The notes under the pieces were generated by a model. It had not been told where the DNA came from and did not search any database. It saw nothing but the letters and a program-made list of their open reading frames with translations. Below, one piece after another: positions 41,927 through 50,429 of a stretch of 64,000 nt of DNA. Each line of letters opens with the position of its first letter. Within the stretch, counting starts at the first letter, position 1. The position numbers and the translations under genes were made by a program. The DNA comes from Ciceribacter ferrooxidans (GTDB lineage: Bacteria; Pseudomonadota; Alphaproteobacteria; Rhizobiales; Rhizobiaceae). The DNA is taken from assembly GCF_004137355.1 (NCBI RefSeq), contig NZ_SDVB01000170.1:1-64000 (forward strand), written 5' to 3'.

Positions 41927-43446
41927 GCTGGTGTTCCTTCCGTATGCTGGGCGGCGATGGCATCGACGATCGACGCCGTCGTCATCTCCTCGCCGACGAG
42001 CTCGGCCACGTGGCGGCGGTCGCGCACCACGATGATGCGCGAGCTGTAGGCCAGTAGTTCCTCGAGTTCCGAGGAAATCACGAGGAGCGACATCCCCTTG
42101 TCGCAGAGATCCTCGATCAGACGGATGATCTCCGCATGGGCGCCGACATCGATGCCGCGCGTCGGCTCGTCGAGGATGAGGAAGCGCGGATTGGTCGCAA
42201 GCCAGCGGGCGAGGATCACTTTCTGCTGGTTGCCGCCCGAAAGCTGGCGGATCGGCTTTTCCCGATCCGTGGTGCGCACGTCGAGCGCGGCTATGTAGCG
42301 ATCGGCGAGCTCGATCTGTTCGGCAAGCCGGATCGGACGCCACCAGCCGCGGCGCGCTTGCAGCGCGAGCGCGATGTTCTCGCGGATCGAAAGATCGCCG
42401 ATGATGCCGTCGGTCTTGCGATCTTCCGGGCAAAAGCCGAGTCCATGCGCGACCGCGTCGCGCGGGCTGCCGATGCCGACCGTCCGGCCGTCGATTTCCG
42501 CCGACCCGCTGTCGGCCGGAGCGATCCCGAAGAGCGTCGTTGCCGTCTCCGTGCGGCCGGAGCCGAGGAGCCCTGCCATGCCGACCACCTCGCCCTGCCG
42601 GAGCGAAAGGTCGAAGGGCTGGATGTGCCCTCTCCTGCCGTAGCCGGAGAAGCGGAAACAGACGGGCCGGTCCTCCACCGTCTGGCGATGAGGTGTCGCC
42701 TCGACGGCTTCGAGATCGCGGCCGAGCATCATCGAGATCAGCGAGCGCCGGTCGAGCTCCGCGGTCTCCCGGCTGCCGACGAGACAGCCGTTGCGCAGGA
42801 CGGTCACGCGGTCGGCGACCTCGTAGACCTGGCCGAGGAAATGGGTGATGAAGATGATCCCGAGGCCCCGCGCCTTCAGATCGCGCATGATCGAGAAGAG
42901 CATCTCGACCTCGCGGGTATCGAGGCTCGCCGTCGGTTCGTCGAGGATCAGCACCTTGCCGGAGAGATCGACCGCACGCGCGATCGCCACCACCTGCTGG
43001 ATCGCGACAGGATAGCGGGACAGTTCTGCGCGCACGTCGATGTCGATGCCGTAGGTGGAAAGGAGACTTTCCGCCGCCGCGTTCATCCGCTTCGGATCGA
43101 CGACGCCGAAACGGCGGGGCTGGCGGCCGAGAAAGAGGTTTTCGGCGACGGAGAGATTCCCGAGAAGGTTCACCTCCTGGTAGACGGTGCCGATGCCGAG
43201 CTTCTGGGCGGCATGGGTGTCGCGCGGGTCGATTTCCTCGCCGTCGAGCACGACGCGGCCGGCGTCACGGCGATAGGCGCCAGTCAGGCATTTGACGAGC
43301 GTCGATTTCCCCGCGCCGTTCTCGCCGAGCAGCGCGTGGATTTCACCGCGTCTCAGGCCGAAATCGACGTGGTCGAGCGCCGTCGCTCCCGGAAAATACT
43401 TGCACAGCCCGGAGGCCGCGAGAATCATGGATTGGTTGTCGGTCAT
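41923..43446 (-). CDS. ytfR: ABC sugar transporter ATP-binding protein (YtfR-like)
   Basis: A 507-residue double ATPase of the ribose type. The first domain has GENGAGKSTLVKCL near residues 39-52 and LILDEPTASLDT. The second has GLLGSGRTETATTLFG (a degenerate Walker A typical of the family), QLSGGNQQKVILARWL and FLILDEPTRGIDVGAHAEI. It powers the importer with YtfT and YjfF. The start ATG follows GGAGCTGGA. Two hairpins in the 119-base gap separate it from the binding-protein gene upstream. Confidence 0.93.
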   Translation of the reverse strand: MTDNQSMILAASGLCKYFPGATALDHVDFGLRRGEIHALLGENGAGKSTLVKCLTGAYRRDAGRVVLDGEEIDPRDTHAAQKLGIGTVYQEVNLLGNLSVAENLFLGRQPRRFGVVDPKRMNAAAESLLSTYGIDIDVRAELSRYPVAIQQVVAIARAVDLSGKVLILDEPTASLDTREVEMLFSIMRDLKARGLGIIFITHFLGQVYEVADRVTVLRNGCLVGSRETAELDRRSLISMMLGRDLEAVEATPHRQTVEDRPVCFRFSGYGRRGHIQPFDLSLRQGEVVGMAGLLGSGRTETATTLFGIAPADSGSAEIDGRTVGIGSPRDAVAHGLGFCPEDRKTDGIIGDLSIRENIALALQARRGWWRPIRLAEQIELADRYIAALDVRTTDREKPIRQLSGGNQQKVILARWLATNPRFLILDEPTRGIDVGAHAEIIRLIEDLCDKGMSLLVISSELEELLAYSSRIIVVRDRRHVAELVGEEMTTASIVDAIAAQHTEGTPA

Positions 43447-43475
43447 TCCAGCTCCAGCCCGAGGAAAGCGTCACC

Positions 43476-43555
43476 GCTTGCCGCCGCGTTTCGTGCGGCA
43501 GCAAGCCGGGTTGCGGGTGCCCGGTTCGGCAAGGGAGACCGGAACGAGGCACCCG
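43476..43555 (-). repeat. Two hairpins in the ytfQ-ytfR gap
   Basis: The 119 bases between the binding-protein gene and the ATPase gene hold two inverted repeats. One is a 12-base-pair stem with one mismatch (gcttgccgccgc / gcggcagcaagc, 43476-43506). The other is an eight-base-pair stem (cgggtgcc / ggcacccg, 43514-43521 and 43548-43555). Such intercistronic hairpins often protect the binding-protein mRNA or cause partial termination, so that the binding protein is made in excess. Confidence 0.55.
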
Positions 43556-43565
43556 GACGGGCAGA

Positions 43566-44528
43566 TCAGTAGCCGAGACCCTTCTTCTCCTCGTAGACCT
43601 TCTTCGGATCGTCGGCCTGGGTGTAGAGCTTCGATTCCGTCTGGATCCACTTCGGCGGCATGGTGCCGTCCTTCTTGTACGCTTCCAGGGCGTCGAAAGC
43701 CGGGCCCGCCATGTTCGGCGTCAGCTCGACAGTCGCATTGGCTTCACCGGCGGCCATCGCGAGGAAGATGTCCGGAACAGCGTCGATCGAGACGACGAGG
43801 ATATCGGTTCCGGGCTTCAGACCGGCTTCCTTGATCGCCTGGATAGCGCCGACGGCCATGTCGTCGTTATGGGCATAGAGGGCGCAGATGTTCTTGCCGC
43901 CGTCTTCCGCCTTCAAGAAGCTCTCCATGACTTCCTTGCCCTTGGTGCGGGTGAAGTCACCCGTCTGGCTGCGGACGATCTTGAGATTGTCGTGACCGGC
44001 AATTGCTTCCTCGAAGCCCTTCTTGCGATCGATTGCAGGCGACGAACCGGTGGTGCCCTGAAGCTCGACGATGTTGCAGGGCTTGTCGCCGACCGTCTTG
44101 ACCAGCCAGTCGCCCGCGACCTTGCCTTCGTGCACGAGGTCCGAGGTGACGGCCGTCATGTAGAGATCCTTGCTCGCATCGACCGTGCGGTCGAGCAGGA
44201 TGACCGGGATTTCGGCATCCTTGGCTTCTTCCAGAACTTCGTCCCAGCCGGTCGCAACGACCGGGGCGACGAGGATGGCATCCACGCCCTGTGCGATGAA
44301 CGAGCGCAGAGCCTTGATCTGGTTTTCCTGCTTCTGCTGCGCATCGGCGAATTTCAGGTCAACGCCGCGCTTTTCAGCCTGCTGCTTGGTGAGTGTGGTT
44401 TCAGCAGCGCGCCAGCCCGATTCCGAGCCGATCTGCGAGAAACCGACGACCATGCCGTCCGCCATTGCGGAACCGAACATGCAGCCAGCAAGAACCGTCG
44501 CGCTCGCGAGCGCTTTCAACAACTTCAT
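43566..44528 (-). CDS. ytfQ: Periplasmic sugar-binding protein (YtfQ-like)
   Basis: A 320-residue secreted binding protein of the periplasmic-binding-protein class I type. The signal peptide is MKLLKALASATVLAGCMFGSAMA. The mature part begins DGMVVGFSQIGSESGWR, the same start as E. coli YtfQ. Other family parts are QKQENQIKALRSFIAQGVDAI, PVILLDRTV and ALYAHNDDMAVGAIQAIKEAG. A strong GGGAGGAAA precedes the ATG. It is the first gene of the importer operon and lies 94 bases from a candidate regulator palindrome. Confidence 0.9.
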   Translation of the reverse strand: MKLLKALASATVLAGCMFGSAMADGMVVGFSQIGSESGWRAAETTLTKQQAEKRGVDLKFADAQQKQENQIKALRSFIAQGVDAILVAPVVATGWDEVLEEAKDAEIPVILLDRTVDASKDLYMTAVTSDLVHEGKVAGDWLVKTVGDKPCNIVELQGTTGSSPAIDRKKGFEEAIAGHDNLKIVRSQTGDFTRTKGKEVMESFLKAEDGGKNICALYAHNDDMAVGAIQAIKEAGLKPGTDILVVSIDAVPDIFLAMAAGEANATVELTPNMAGPAFDALEAYKKDGTMPPKWIQTESKLYTQADDPKKVYEEKKGLGY

Positions 44529-44573
44529 GATTTCCTCCCGTTTGAGTCTTCTCCCAAGACGAGAACCTATAAA

Positions 44574-44586
44574 TCATATAGTATGA
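44574..44586. promoter_or_regulatory. Candidate operator upstream of ytfQ
   Basis: TCATATAGTATGA is a perfect inverted repeat (TCATA / TATGA around TAG), embedded in an AT-rich stretch 46 bases before the ytfQ start. Short palindromes of this shape are typical FadR-subfamily operators, and the FadR-type gene at 39173-39928 is the likely regulator. No direct evidence links them. Confidence 0.45.
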
Positions 44587-44629
44587 CTTTTGTAAACGGG
44601 CATCGTGTCGTCGCGGCATGACATTTGAC

Positions 44630-44659
44630 AAAAAAAAGAGGGCGCCCGACGGCGCCCTC
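44630..44659 (-). terminator. Rho-independent terminator of the BMP operon
   Basis: A perfect nine-base-pair stem (gagggcgcc / ggcgccctc) with a four-base loop; on the minus strand it is followed by eight T residues. It lies 30 bases after the BMP-protein stop and separates that operon from ytfQ. Confidence 0.95.
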
Positions 44660-44688
44660 CACAAAATACTCGAAGCTGGAGCCGACGC

Positions 44689-45762
44689 TTATTGCGGCAG
44701 CTTGTCGTCGACGCCCTGGATGTAGAAGTTCATGCCGAGCAGCGTGCCGTCGTCCGACTTCTCGCCGTCCTTCAGCCAGGGCGAGCCGTCCTGCTTGTTG
44801 ATCGGGCCGGTGAAGGGATGCAGCTCTCCGGACTTGATCTTGGCTTCGGTTTCCTCGGCCATCTTCTTCACGTCGTCCGGCATGTTGGTGTACGGCGCCA
44901 TCGTGAGGATGCCGTCCTTCAGGCCGTCCCAGATCTGCTCGGACTTCCAGCTGCCGTCGAGCAGTGCATTGGTGCGCTTGACGTAGTAGGCACCCCAGGT
45001 GTCGGTGATCGCCGTCAGCTGCGTGTTCGGGCCGGCAGCAATCATGTCGGAGGCCTGACCGAAGGCCTTGATGCCGCGCTCGGCAGCAACCTGCATCGGC
45101 GCGGTGGTGTCGGTGTGCTGGGTCAGGATATCGACACCCTGGTCGATCAGCGCCTTGGCGGCGTCGGCCTCCTTGCCCGGATCGAACCAGGTGTTGGCCC
45201 AGATGACCTTCACCTTGAAGTCCGGATTGACCGACTGTGCGCCGTGGACGAAGGAGTTGATGCCCATGACCACTTCCGGGATCGGGAATGAGGCGATGTA
45301 GCCAGCGACGCCCTTCTCAGACATCTTCGCGGCGATCTGACCCTGGATGTAGCGGCCTTCATAGAAGCGCGAATTGTAGGTCGCGACGTTCGCAGCGGTC
45401 TTGTAGCCGGTCGCATGCTCGAACTTCACGTCCGGGAACTTTTCCGCGACCTTGAGGGTGGCGTCCATGAAGCCGAAGGAGGTGGTGAAGATCAGGGCAC
45501 AGCCGGAGCGGGCCATGCGCTCGATCGCGCGCTCGGCGTCCGGGCCTTCCGGAACGTTTTCGAGGAAGGCGGTCTCGATCTTGTCGCCGAGTTCCTTTTC
45601 GAGTTCCTGGCGGCCGCGGTCATGGGCCTGGGTCCAGCCGCCGTCGGTCTTCGAACCGACATAGACGAAGCAGATCTTCTTCTTGTCCTCGGCCTGGGCG
45701 CCGCTGGCAATCGAGAAAACCATCGCCGCGGTCGCGGCGAGTGCGAATGCTAGTTTCTTCAT
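44689..45762 (-). CDS. BMP-family nucleoside-type ABC transporter substrate-binding protein
   Basis: A 357-residue secreted protein of the basic membrane protein (Med/PnrA) family, which binds nucleosides in other bacteria. Signal peptide MKKLAFALAATAAMVFSIASGAQA. Family segments are FVYVGSKTDGGWTQAHDRGR near residue 33, IFTTSFGFMDA, and IASFPIPEVVMGINSFVHGAQ. AAGGGG precedes the ATG. It is the last gene of a run with two permeases and an ATPase and has its own downstream terminator. Substrate assignment (purine or other nucleoside) is by family only. Confidence 0.88.
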   Translation of the reverse strand: MKKLAFALAATAAMVFSIASGAQAEDKKKICFVYVGSKTDGGWTQAHDRGRQELEKELGDKIETAFLENVPEGPDAERAIERMARSGCALIFTTSFGFMDATLKVAEKFPDVKFEHATGYKTAANVATYNSRFYEGRYIQGQIAAKMSEKGVAGYIASFPIPEVVMGINSFVHGAQSVNPDFKVKVIWANTWFDPGKEADAAKALIDQGVDILTQHTDTTAPMQVAAERGIKAFGQASDMIAAGPNTQLTAITDTWGAYYVKRTNALLDGSWKSEQIWDGLKDGILTMAPYTNMPDDVKKMAEETEAKIKSGELHPFTGPINKQDGSPWLKDGEKSDDGTLLGMNFYIQGVDDKLPQ

Positions 45763-45811
45763 GGTGACCCCTTTTGTGTTGGAAGGTTTTTCTGAACGTT
45801 GCCTGCTGCCG

Positions 45812-46726
45812 TCACCTGTCCGGCACGAAGGCCTTGCCGAGGCAGGCCGGCGTGTTGATCAGTGTCGTGCGGCGATTATGGGAAATGATGACGAGGACGA
45901 CAATAGTGGCGGCATAGGGCAGCGCCGAGAGGAACTGGGACGGAATGCCGACCCCCATTGCCTGCGCGTGCAGCTGCCCGATGGAGACGGCGCCGAAGAG
46001 ATAGCCGCCGGCAAGCACCCTCCAAGGCCGCCAGGAGGCGAAGACGACCAGCGCGAGTGCGATCCAGCCGCGCCCCGCGGTCATGTTCTCCACCCATTGC
46101 GGCGTGTAGATGAGCGAAAGCTGGGCGCCGGCGAGCCCTGCACAGGCGCCGCCGAAGAGGACCGCGAGATAGCGCGTGCGGATGACGCGGATGCCGAGCG
46201 CATGGGCAGAGGCGTGGTTGTCGCCGATCGCCCTGAGCTTCAGTCCCGTGCGGCTTTTGAACAGGAACCAGTTGACCCCGACGACCAGCGCGACCGACAG
46301 GTAGAAGATGATGTCCTGGCGGAACAGCACCGGGCCGAGGAAGGGAATTTCGGAAAGCAGCGGTATCGTGATCGGCTGGAGTTTGATGCCCGGCGCGCCG
46401 ACATAGCTTTCCCCCAGCATGCCGGAGGCGCCGAGCCCGAGCAGCGTCAGCGCAAGGCCGGTCGCGACCTGGTTGGCGACGAGCGTCAGCGTGAGGAAGC
46501 CGAAGAGCAGCGAGAACAGAGCACCGCTGGCGATCCCGGCGAGGAGACCGATGTAGGGTGAGCCGGTGATCTGGGTGACGGCGAAGGCGCCGACCGCGCC
46601 CATGACCATCATGCCCTCGACGCCGAGGTTCAGCACGCCGGCGCGTTCGGTGACGAGTTCGCCAAGTGCCGCGACGACGAGTGGCGTGGCGGCGGTGATG
46701 ACGGTGAGAAGGATCGCTTCGAGCAT
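45812..46726 (-). CDS. BMP-type ABC transporter permease (second)
   Basis: A 304-residue inner-membrane permease, starting at ATG 46724-46726 (MLEAILLTVITAATPL). It overlaps the stop of the upstream permease by one base (TGATG), so the two are coupled. About nine helices; typical motifs are GELVTERAGVLNLGVEGMMVMGA near residue 22 and LKLRAIGDNHASAHALGI near 190. Together with the other permease it forms the membrane channel of a nucleoside-type importer. A 49-base gap separates it from the binding-protein gene. Confidence 0.9.
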   Translation of the reverse strand: MLEAILLTVITAATPLVVAALGELVTERAGVLNLGVEGMMVMGAVGAFAVTQITGSPYIGLLAGIASGALFSLLFGFLTLTLVANQVATGLALTLLGLGASGMLGESYVGAPGIKLQPITIPLLSEIPFLGPVLFRQDIIFYLSVALVVGVNWFLFKSRTGLKLRAIGDNHASAHALGIRVIRTRYLAVLFGGACAGLAGAQLSLIYTPQWVENMTAGRGWIALALVVFASWRPWRVLAGGYLFGAVSIGQLHAQAMGVGIPSQFLSALPYAATIVVLVIISHNRRTTLINTPACLGKAFVPDR

Positions 46727-47823
46727 CAGTTGCGTCCTCCCTCGATCGCCGTCCTCACCCGGTCGACGACGATCCGTATCCTGTAGTGGATCAGCGTGTC
46801 GCAGGAGAGCACGAAGAACAGGAGAAGCCCCTGGAACACGCGGGTGACCTTGTCGGAGACGCCGATCGACAGCTGTGCGGCCTCGCCACCGAGATAGGTG
46901 AGTGCGAGCACGAGGCCGGAGGCGACGATGCCGAGCGGATTGAGCCGGCCGAGGAAGGCGACGATGATCGCGGTGAAGCCGTAGCCGGGCGAGATGATCG
47001 GCTGCAGATGGCCGATCGAGCCCGAGACCTCGGCGATGCCGGCAAAGCCGGCGAAGGCTCCGGAAAGCAGCATCGAGAACCAGATCATCTTGCGGGAGGA
47101 AAAGCCGGCAAAGCGCCCTGCCCGTGCCGACTCTCCGAGCACCGTCACCTCGAAGCCCTTGAGCGTGAACCGCATCATGAACCAGACGAGCACCGCCGCA
47201 ACCAGCGCGAAGACGATCGACCAGTGCGCGCGGCCGGACGATTCCACGACGGCCGGCAGGACTGCCTCGGTCGCGAAGGTCCGCGTTTCGGGAAAGTTCA
47301 TGCCCTGCGGATTGCGCCAGGGGCCACGCACCAGCCAGTCGAGGAAGAGCTGGGCGATATAGACGAGCATCAGGCTCGTCAGGATCTCGTTGGTGTTGAA
47401 ATGCGCCTTCAGCAGCGCCGGGATACCGGCATAGAGCGCGCCGCCGATCGCGCCCATGACCAGCATCAGCGGCAGGACCAGCGGCGAATGCCATTCGAAG
47501 AAGACCACCGGCAGGATCGACCCGGCGATCGCGCCCATGATGAACTGGCCTTCCGCGCCGATGTTCCAGTTGTTCGACCGGTAGCAGACCGAGAGCCCGA
47601 CGCCGATCAGGATCAGCGGGCCGGCCTTGATCGCCAGTTCATGCAGCGACCAGACCTCAAGCAACGGCTCGATGAAGAAGGAATAGATCGCATCGACCGG
47701 GTCCTTGCCGAGCAGCCAGAACATGATGCCGCCGAAGACGACGGTGAGGACCATGGCAAGCAGCGGCGACAGCACGGAAAAGAGCGGCGAGCCACCGGGG
47801 CGTTTTTCGAGTTCAATGCGCAT
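46726..47823 (-). CDS. BMP-type ABC transporter permease (first)
   Basis: A 365-residue permease with about ten helices. Family motifs are CYRSNNWNIGAEGQFIMGAI near residue 80, ALLKAHFNTNEILTSLMLVY near 135 and VTVLGESARAGRFAGFSSRK. Its start overlaps the end of the ATPase gene by 11 bases. It corresponds to the larger of the two permeases found in NupP/YufP-type nucleoside importers. Confidence 0.9.
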   Translation of the reverse strand: MRIELEKRPGGSPLFSVLSPLLAMVLTVVFGGIMFWLLGKDPVDAIYSFFIEPLLEVWSLHELAIKAGPLILIGVGLSVCYRSNNWNIGAEGQFIMGAIAGSILPVVFFEWHSPLVLPLMLVMGAIGGALYAGIPALLKAHFNTNEILTSLMLVYIAQLFLDWLVRGPWRNPQGMNFPETRTFATEAVLPAVVESSGRAHWSIVFALVAAVLVWFMMRFTLKGFEVTVLGESARAGRFAGFSSRKMIWFSMLLSGAFAGFAGIAEVSGSIGHLQPIISPGYGFTAIIVAFLGRLNPLGIVASGLVLALTYLGGEAAQLSIGVSDKVTRVFQGLLLFFVLSCDTLIHYRIRIVVDRVRTAIEGGRN

Positions 47824-49405
47824 GGGCGGGCTCTGGCTCGGCTTTGCTTTCGTGCAATCCGCCCATGAGAAGGCCGATCTTCTCGCGGGTCATGGCGGCG
47901 GCAGGTTCGGCGGGCGAGAGCCGGCCCTCGGAAATCACCGCGATGTCTGTCGCGATCTCGAAGATCTCGTCGAGATCCTGGCTGATGACAACCACCGCCG
48001 AACCGCCGCGGGCGAGATCGATCAGCGACTGGCGGATGCGGCTCGCTGCACCGGCGTCGACGCCCCAGGTGGGTTGATTGACCACCAGAACCGATGGCTG
48101 GCGATCGAGCTCGCGCCCGACGATGAACTTCTGCAGGTTGCCGCCGGAAAGCGAGCCGGCGAGCGGATCGTCGCCGCTCTTGCGGACGTCCATCGCCTCC
48201 GCGATCCGTTTGGCGGCCGCCCGGACGACCGAGTGACGGACGAGGCCGAAGACGCCGCCGGTCAGGAACGCCTTGCGATCCGAGCGATGGCGGGCGAGCA
48301 CGAGGTTGTCGGAAAGCGGTAGCGTACCGATCGCGGCGTGGCCTTGCCGCTCTTCCGGAACGAAGCCGGCGCCGAGCAGCCGCCGCTCGTTGATACCGAG
48401 GCGGCCGACGGCCTGGCCGCGAATGCGGATCGCGTCGCGACCGGCGACCGGATACTCGCCGGACAAGGCGTCGAAGAGTTCGCTCTGGCCATTGCCGGCC
48501 ACACCGGCGATCGCCAGCACCTGCCCTGCCCTCACCGTCAACGCGACGTCCTTCAACGCGACGGCGAAGGGTGTGCGGGCCGGTGCGGAAAGCGCTTTCA
48601 CCTCGAGCTGCACCGCGCCCGTGTCAGCCGTGCCCGTGTTGTGAACGATGGCGATGTCGCTGCCGACCATCATGCGGGCGAGCGAGGCCGGTGTTTCCTT
48701 TCGGGGATCGCATTCACCGGTGACCCGGCCGTGACGCAGCACAGTGGCGCGATCGCAGATGCGCTGCACTTCTTCGAGCCGGTGGCTGATATAAAGGACC
48801 GAACGGCCCTCCGCCTTCAGCTTTGCGAGCGTCTCAAAGAGCCGGTCCGCTTCCTGCGGGGTGAGCACCGAGGTCGGCTCGTCGAGGATGATGAGTTTCG
48901 GGTTCTGCAGCAGCGCGCGGACGATCTCGATCCGCTGGCGTTCACCGACGGAGAGGTCGGCGACGTGGGCGCCGGGATCGAGCGGCAGGCCGTAGAGACG
49001 GGAAAGCTCCTCGGCCTTCTTTGCGACCGCCGCGAGCGGGATACCGTCATCGAGTGACAGCGCGATGTTTTCGGCGACCGTCAGCGCCTCGAAGAGCGAA
49101 AAGTGCTGGAAGACCATGCCGATGCCGAGCCGGCGTGCGGCGGCCGGAGAGGCGATCGAAACCGCACCGCCCTGCCAGGCGATCTCGCCGGCGCTCGGGG
49201 CGAGCACGCCGAACAACATCTTGACCAGCGTCGACTTGCCGGCGCCGTTCTCACCGAGGAGGGCGTGGATCTCTCCCGGCCTGATGTCGAAATCAATGCC
49301 CTGGCAGGCCGCGAAGCTGCCGAACAGCTTCGTCAAGCCGCGGACCGCCAGAAGGCTGCCGGTTCGCGATGCCTCGATGTCCGTCACGCGATCCCCTCTT
49401 TTCAT
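47813..49405 (-). CDS. BMP-type ABC transporter ATP-binding protein
   Basis: A 530-residue double ATPase of the YufO/NupO type. Domain 1 has GENGAGKSTLVKMLFG near residues 51-66 and LIILDEPTSVLT. Domain 2 has GVAGNGQSELFDAL in place of a full Walker A, SLSGGNLQKFIVGREL, and VVNQPTWGVDAGAA where the catalytic Glu is replaced by Gln. Asymmetric second sites are known in this family. The start may be the ATG at 49405, or a GTG six codons later that has a better-placed GAGGGG; I list the longer form. Only 28 bases separate it from qor upstream. Confidence 0.92.
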   Translation of the reverse strand: MKRGDRVTDIEASRTGSLLAVRGLTKLFGSFAACQGIDFDIRPGEIHALLGENGAGKSTLVKMLFGVLAPSAGEIAWQGGAVSIASPAAARRLGIGMVFQHFSLFEALTVAENIALSLDDGIPLAAVAKKAEELSRLYGLPLDPGAHVADLSVGERQRIEIVRALLQNPKLIILDEPTSVLTPQEADRLFETLAKLKAEGRSVLYISHRLEEVQRICDRATVLRHGRVTGECDPRKETPASLARMMVGSDIAIVHNTGTADTGAVQLEVKALSAPARTPFAVALKDVALTVRAGQVLAIAGVAGNGQSELFDALSGEYPVAGRDAIRIRGQAVGRLGINERRLLGAGFVPEERQGHAAIGTLPLSDNLVLARHRSDRKAFLTGGVFGLVRHSVVRAAAKRIAEAMDVRKSGDDPLAGSLSGGNLQKFIVGRELDRQPSVLVVNQPTWGVDAGAASRIRQSLIDLARGGSAVVVISQDLDEIFEIATDIAVISEGRLSPAEPAAAMTREKIGLLMGGLHESKAEPEPAHAH

Positions 49406-49433
49406 CCTTGCGGCCCCTTGTCCGCATGAGCAT

Positions 49434-50417
49434 TCAGGGGATCAGCAAGGTCGTTCCGCTTGTTTTTCTTGATTCCAGATCCTCATGGGCGCGACGGGCG
49501 TCGGCCAAAGGATAGGTCTGATTGATATTGATACGCACTTTGTTGCTCCGCACAACATCAAACAGAGAATTTGCACAGGCCGCCAGTTCGGCCGGCGTCG
49601 CGATGTAAGCGAAGAGCGACGGGCGCGTCGCATAGAGCGAGCCCTTCTGTGCCAGAAGGCTCATGTCGAACGTCTCGACCGGCCCGGACGACTGGCCGAA
49701 GAGCACCCACATCCCGCGCGGCTTCAAGCAGTCGAGCGACCGCGGGAAGACGTCGCGGCCGACGGAATCGTAGACGACGTCGACACCCTTGCCGCCGGTC
49801 AGGTCCTTGACGCGGGCGACGAAGTCGTCGTTGCGGTAATCGATGACGTGGTCGTAGCCGTGGCGGAGCGCGAGTTCGATCTTTTCCGGCGAGCCTGCCG
49901 TGCCGATGACCGTTGCGCCGAGCGCCTTCGCCCACTGGCCGGCGATGAGACCGACGCCGCCGGCGGCCGCGTGGAAGAGGAGCACCGTGCCCGGCCCGAC
50001 CTTGTAGGTGCGGTTGAGCAGGTATTCCGCCGTCATGCCCTTCAGCATCATCGCGGCCGCCGTCTCGAGCGGGATCTCGTCCGGCACCTTGACGAGATGG
50101 CGGGTGGCGACGTTGCGCTCGACCGCATACGCGCCGTCCGCTCCGGCATAGGCGACCCTGTCGCCGACACGGAAGTCCGTGACGCCCAGACCGACGGCCG
50201 TCACCGTTCCTGCCGCTTCCTTGCCCGGCACGAACGGCAAACCGTTCGGCGCCTTGTAGAGCCCGGTGCGGAAGTAGACGTCGATGAAGTTGAGGCCGAC
50301 GGCGGCGTGGCGGATCTGTACCTCGCCGGCGGCAGGCGCGGCAAGGTCGACCTCTTCGAGCCGAAGCACGTCCGGGCCGCCGAGGTCGCGGATCAGGATT
50401 GCCTGCGTCTTTGCCAT
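49434..50417 (-). CDS. NADPH:quinone oxidoreductase (zeta-crystallin-like)
   Basis: A 327-residue medium-chain oxidoreductase without the zinc ligands of alcohol dehydrogenases, as in Qor. The N-terminal GroES-like domain has NFIDVYFRTGLYKAP near residue 43. The Rossmann fold shows LLFHAAAGGVGLIAGQWAKALG near 145 and GTAGSPEKIELA. Start ATG after GGAGG. It sits 12 bases after pcs and 28 bases before the ABC ATPase gene on one strand. Redox role inferred from the family; the physiological quinone or enone substrate is unknown. Confidence 0.9.
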   Translation of the reverse strand: MAKTQAILIRDLGGPDVLRLEEVDLAAPAAGEVQIRHAAVGLNFIDVYFRTGLYKAPNGLPFVPGKEAAGTVTAVGLGVTDFRVGDRVAYAGADGAYAVERNVATRHLVKVPDEIPLETAAAMMLKGMTAEYLLNRTYKVGPGTVLLFHAAAGGVGLIAGQWAKALGATVIGTAGSPEKIELALRHGYDHVIDYRNDDFVARVKDLTGGKGVDVVYDSVGRDVFPRSLDCLKPRGMWVLFGQSSGPVETFDMSLLAQKGSLYATRPSLFAYIATPAELAACANSLFDVVRSNKVRININQTYPLADARRAHEDLESRKTSGTTLLIP

Positions 50418-50429
50418 GATAAAAGCCTC

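Noticed and set aside
40370-42049. 559-codon plus-strand frame opposite the sugar permeases
   Set aside because: Highly charged Asp/Arg/Glu/His composition is what antisense of hydrophobic membrane-protein genes gives.
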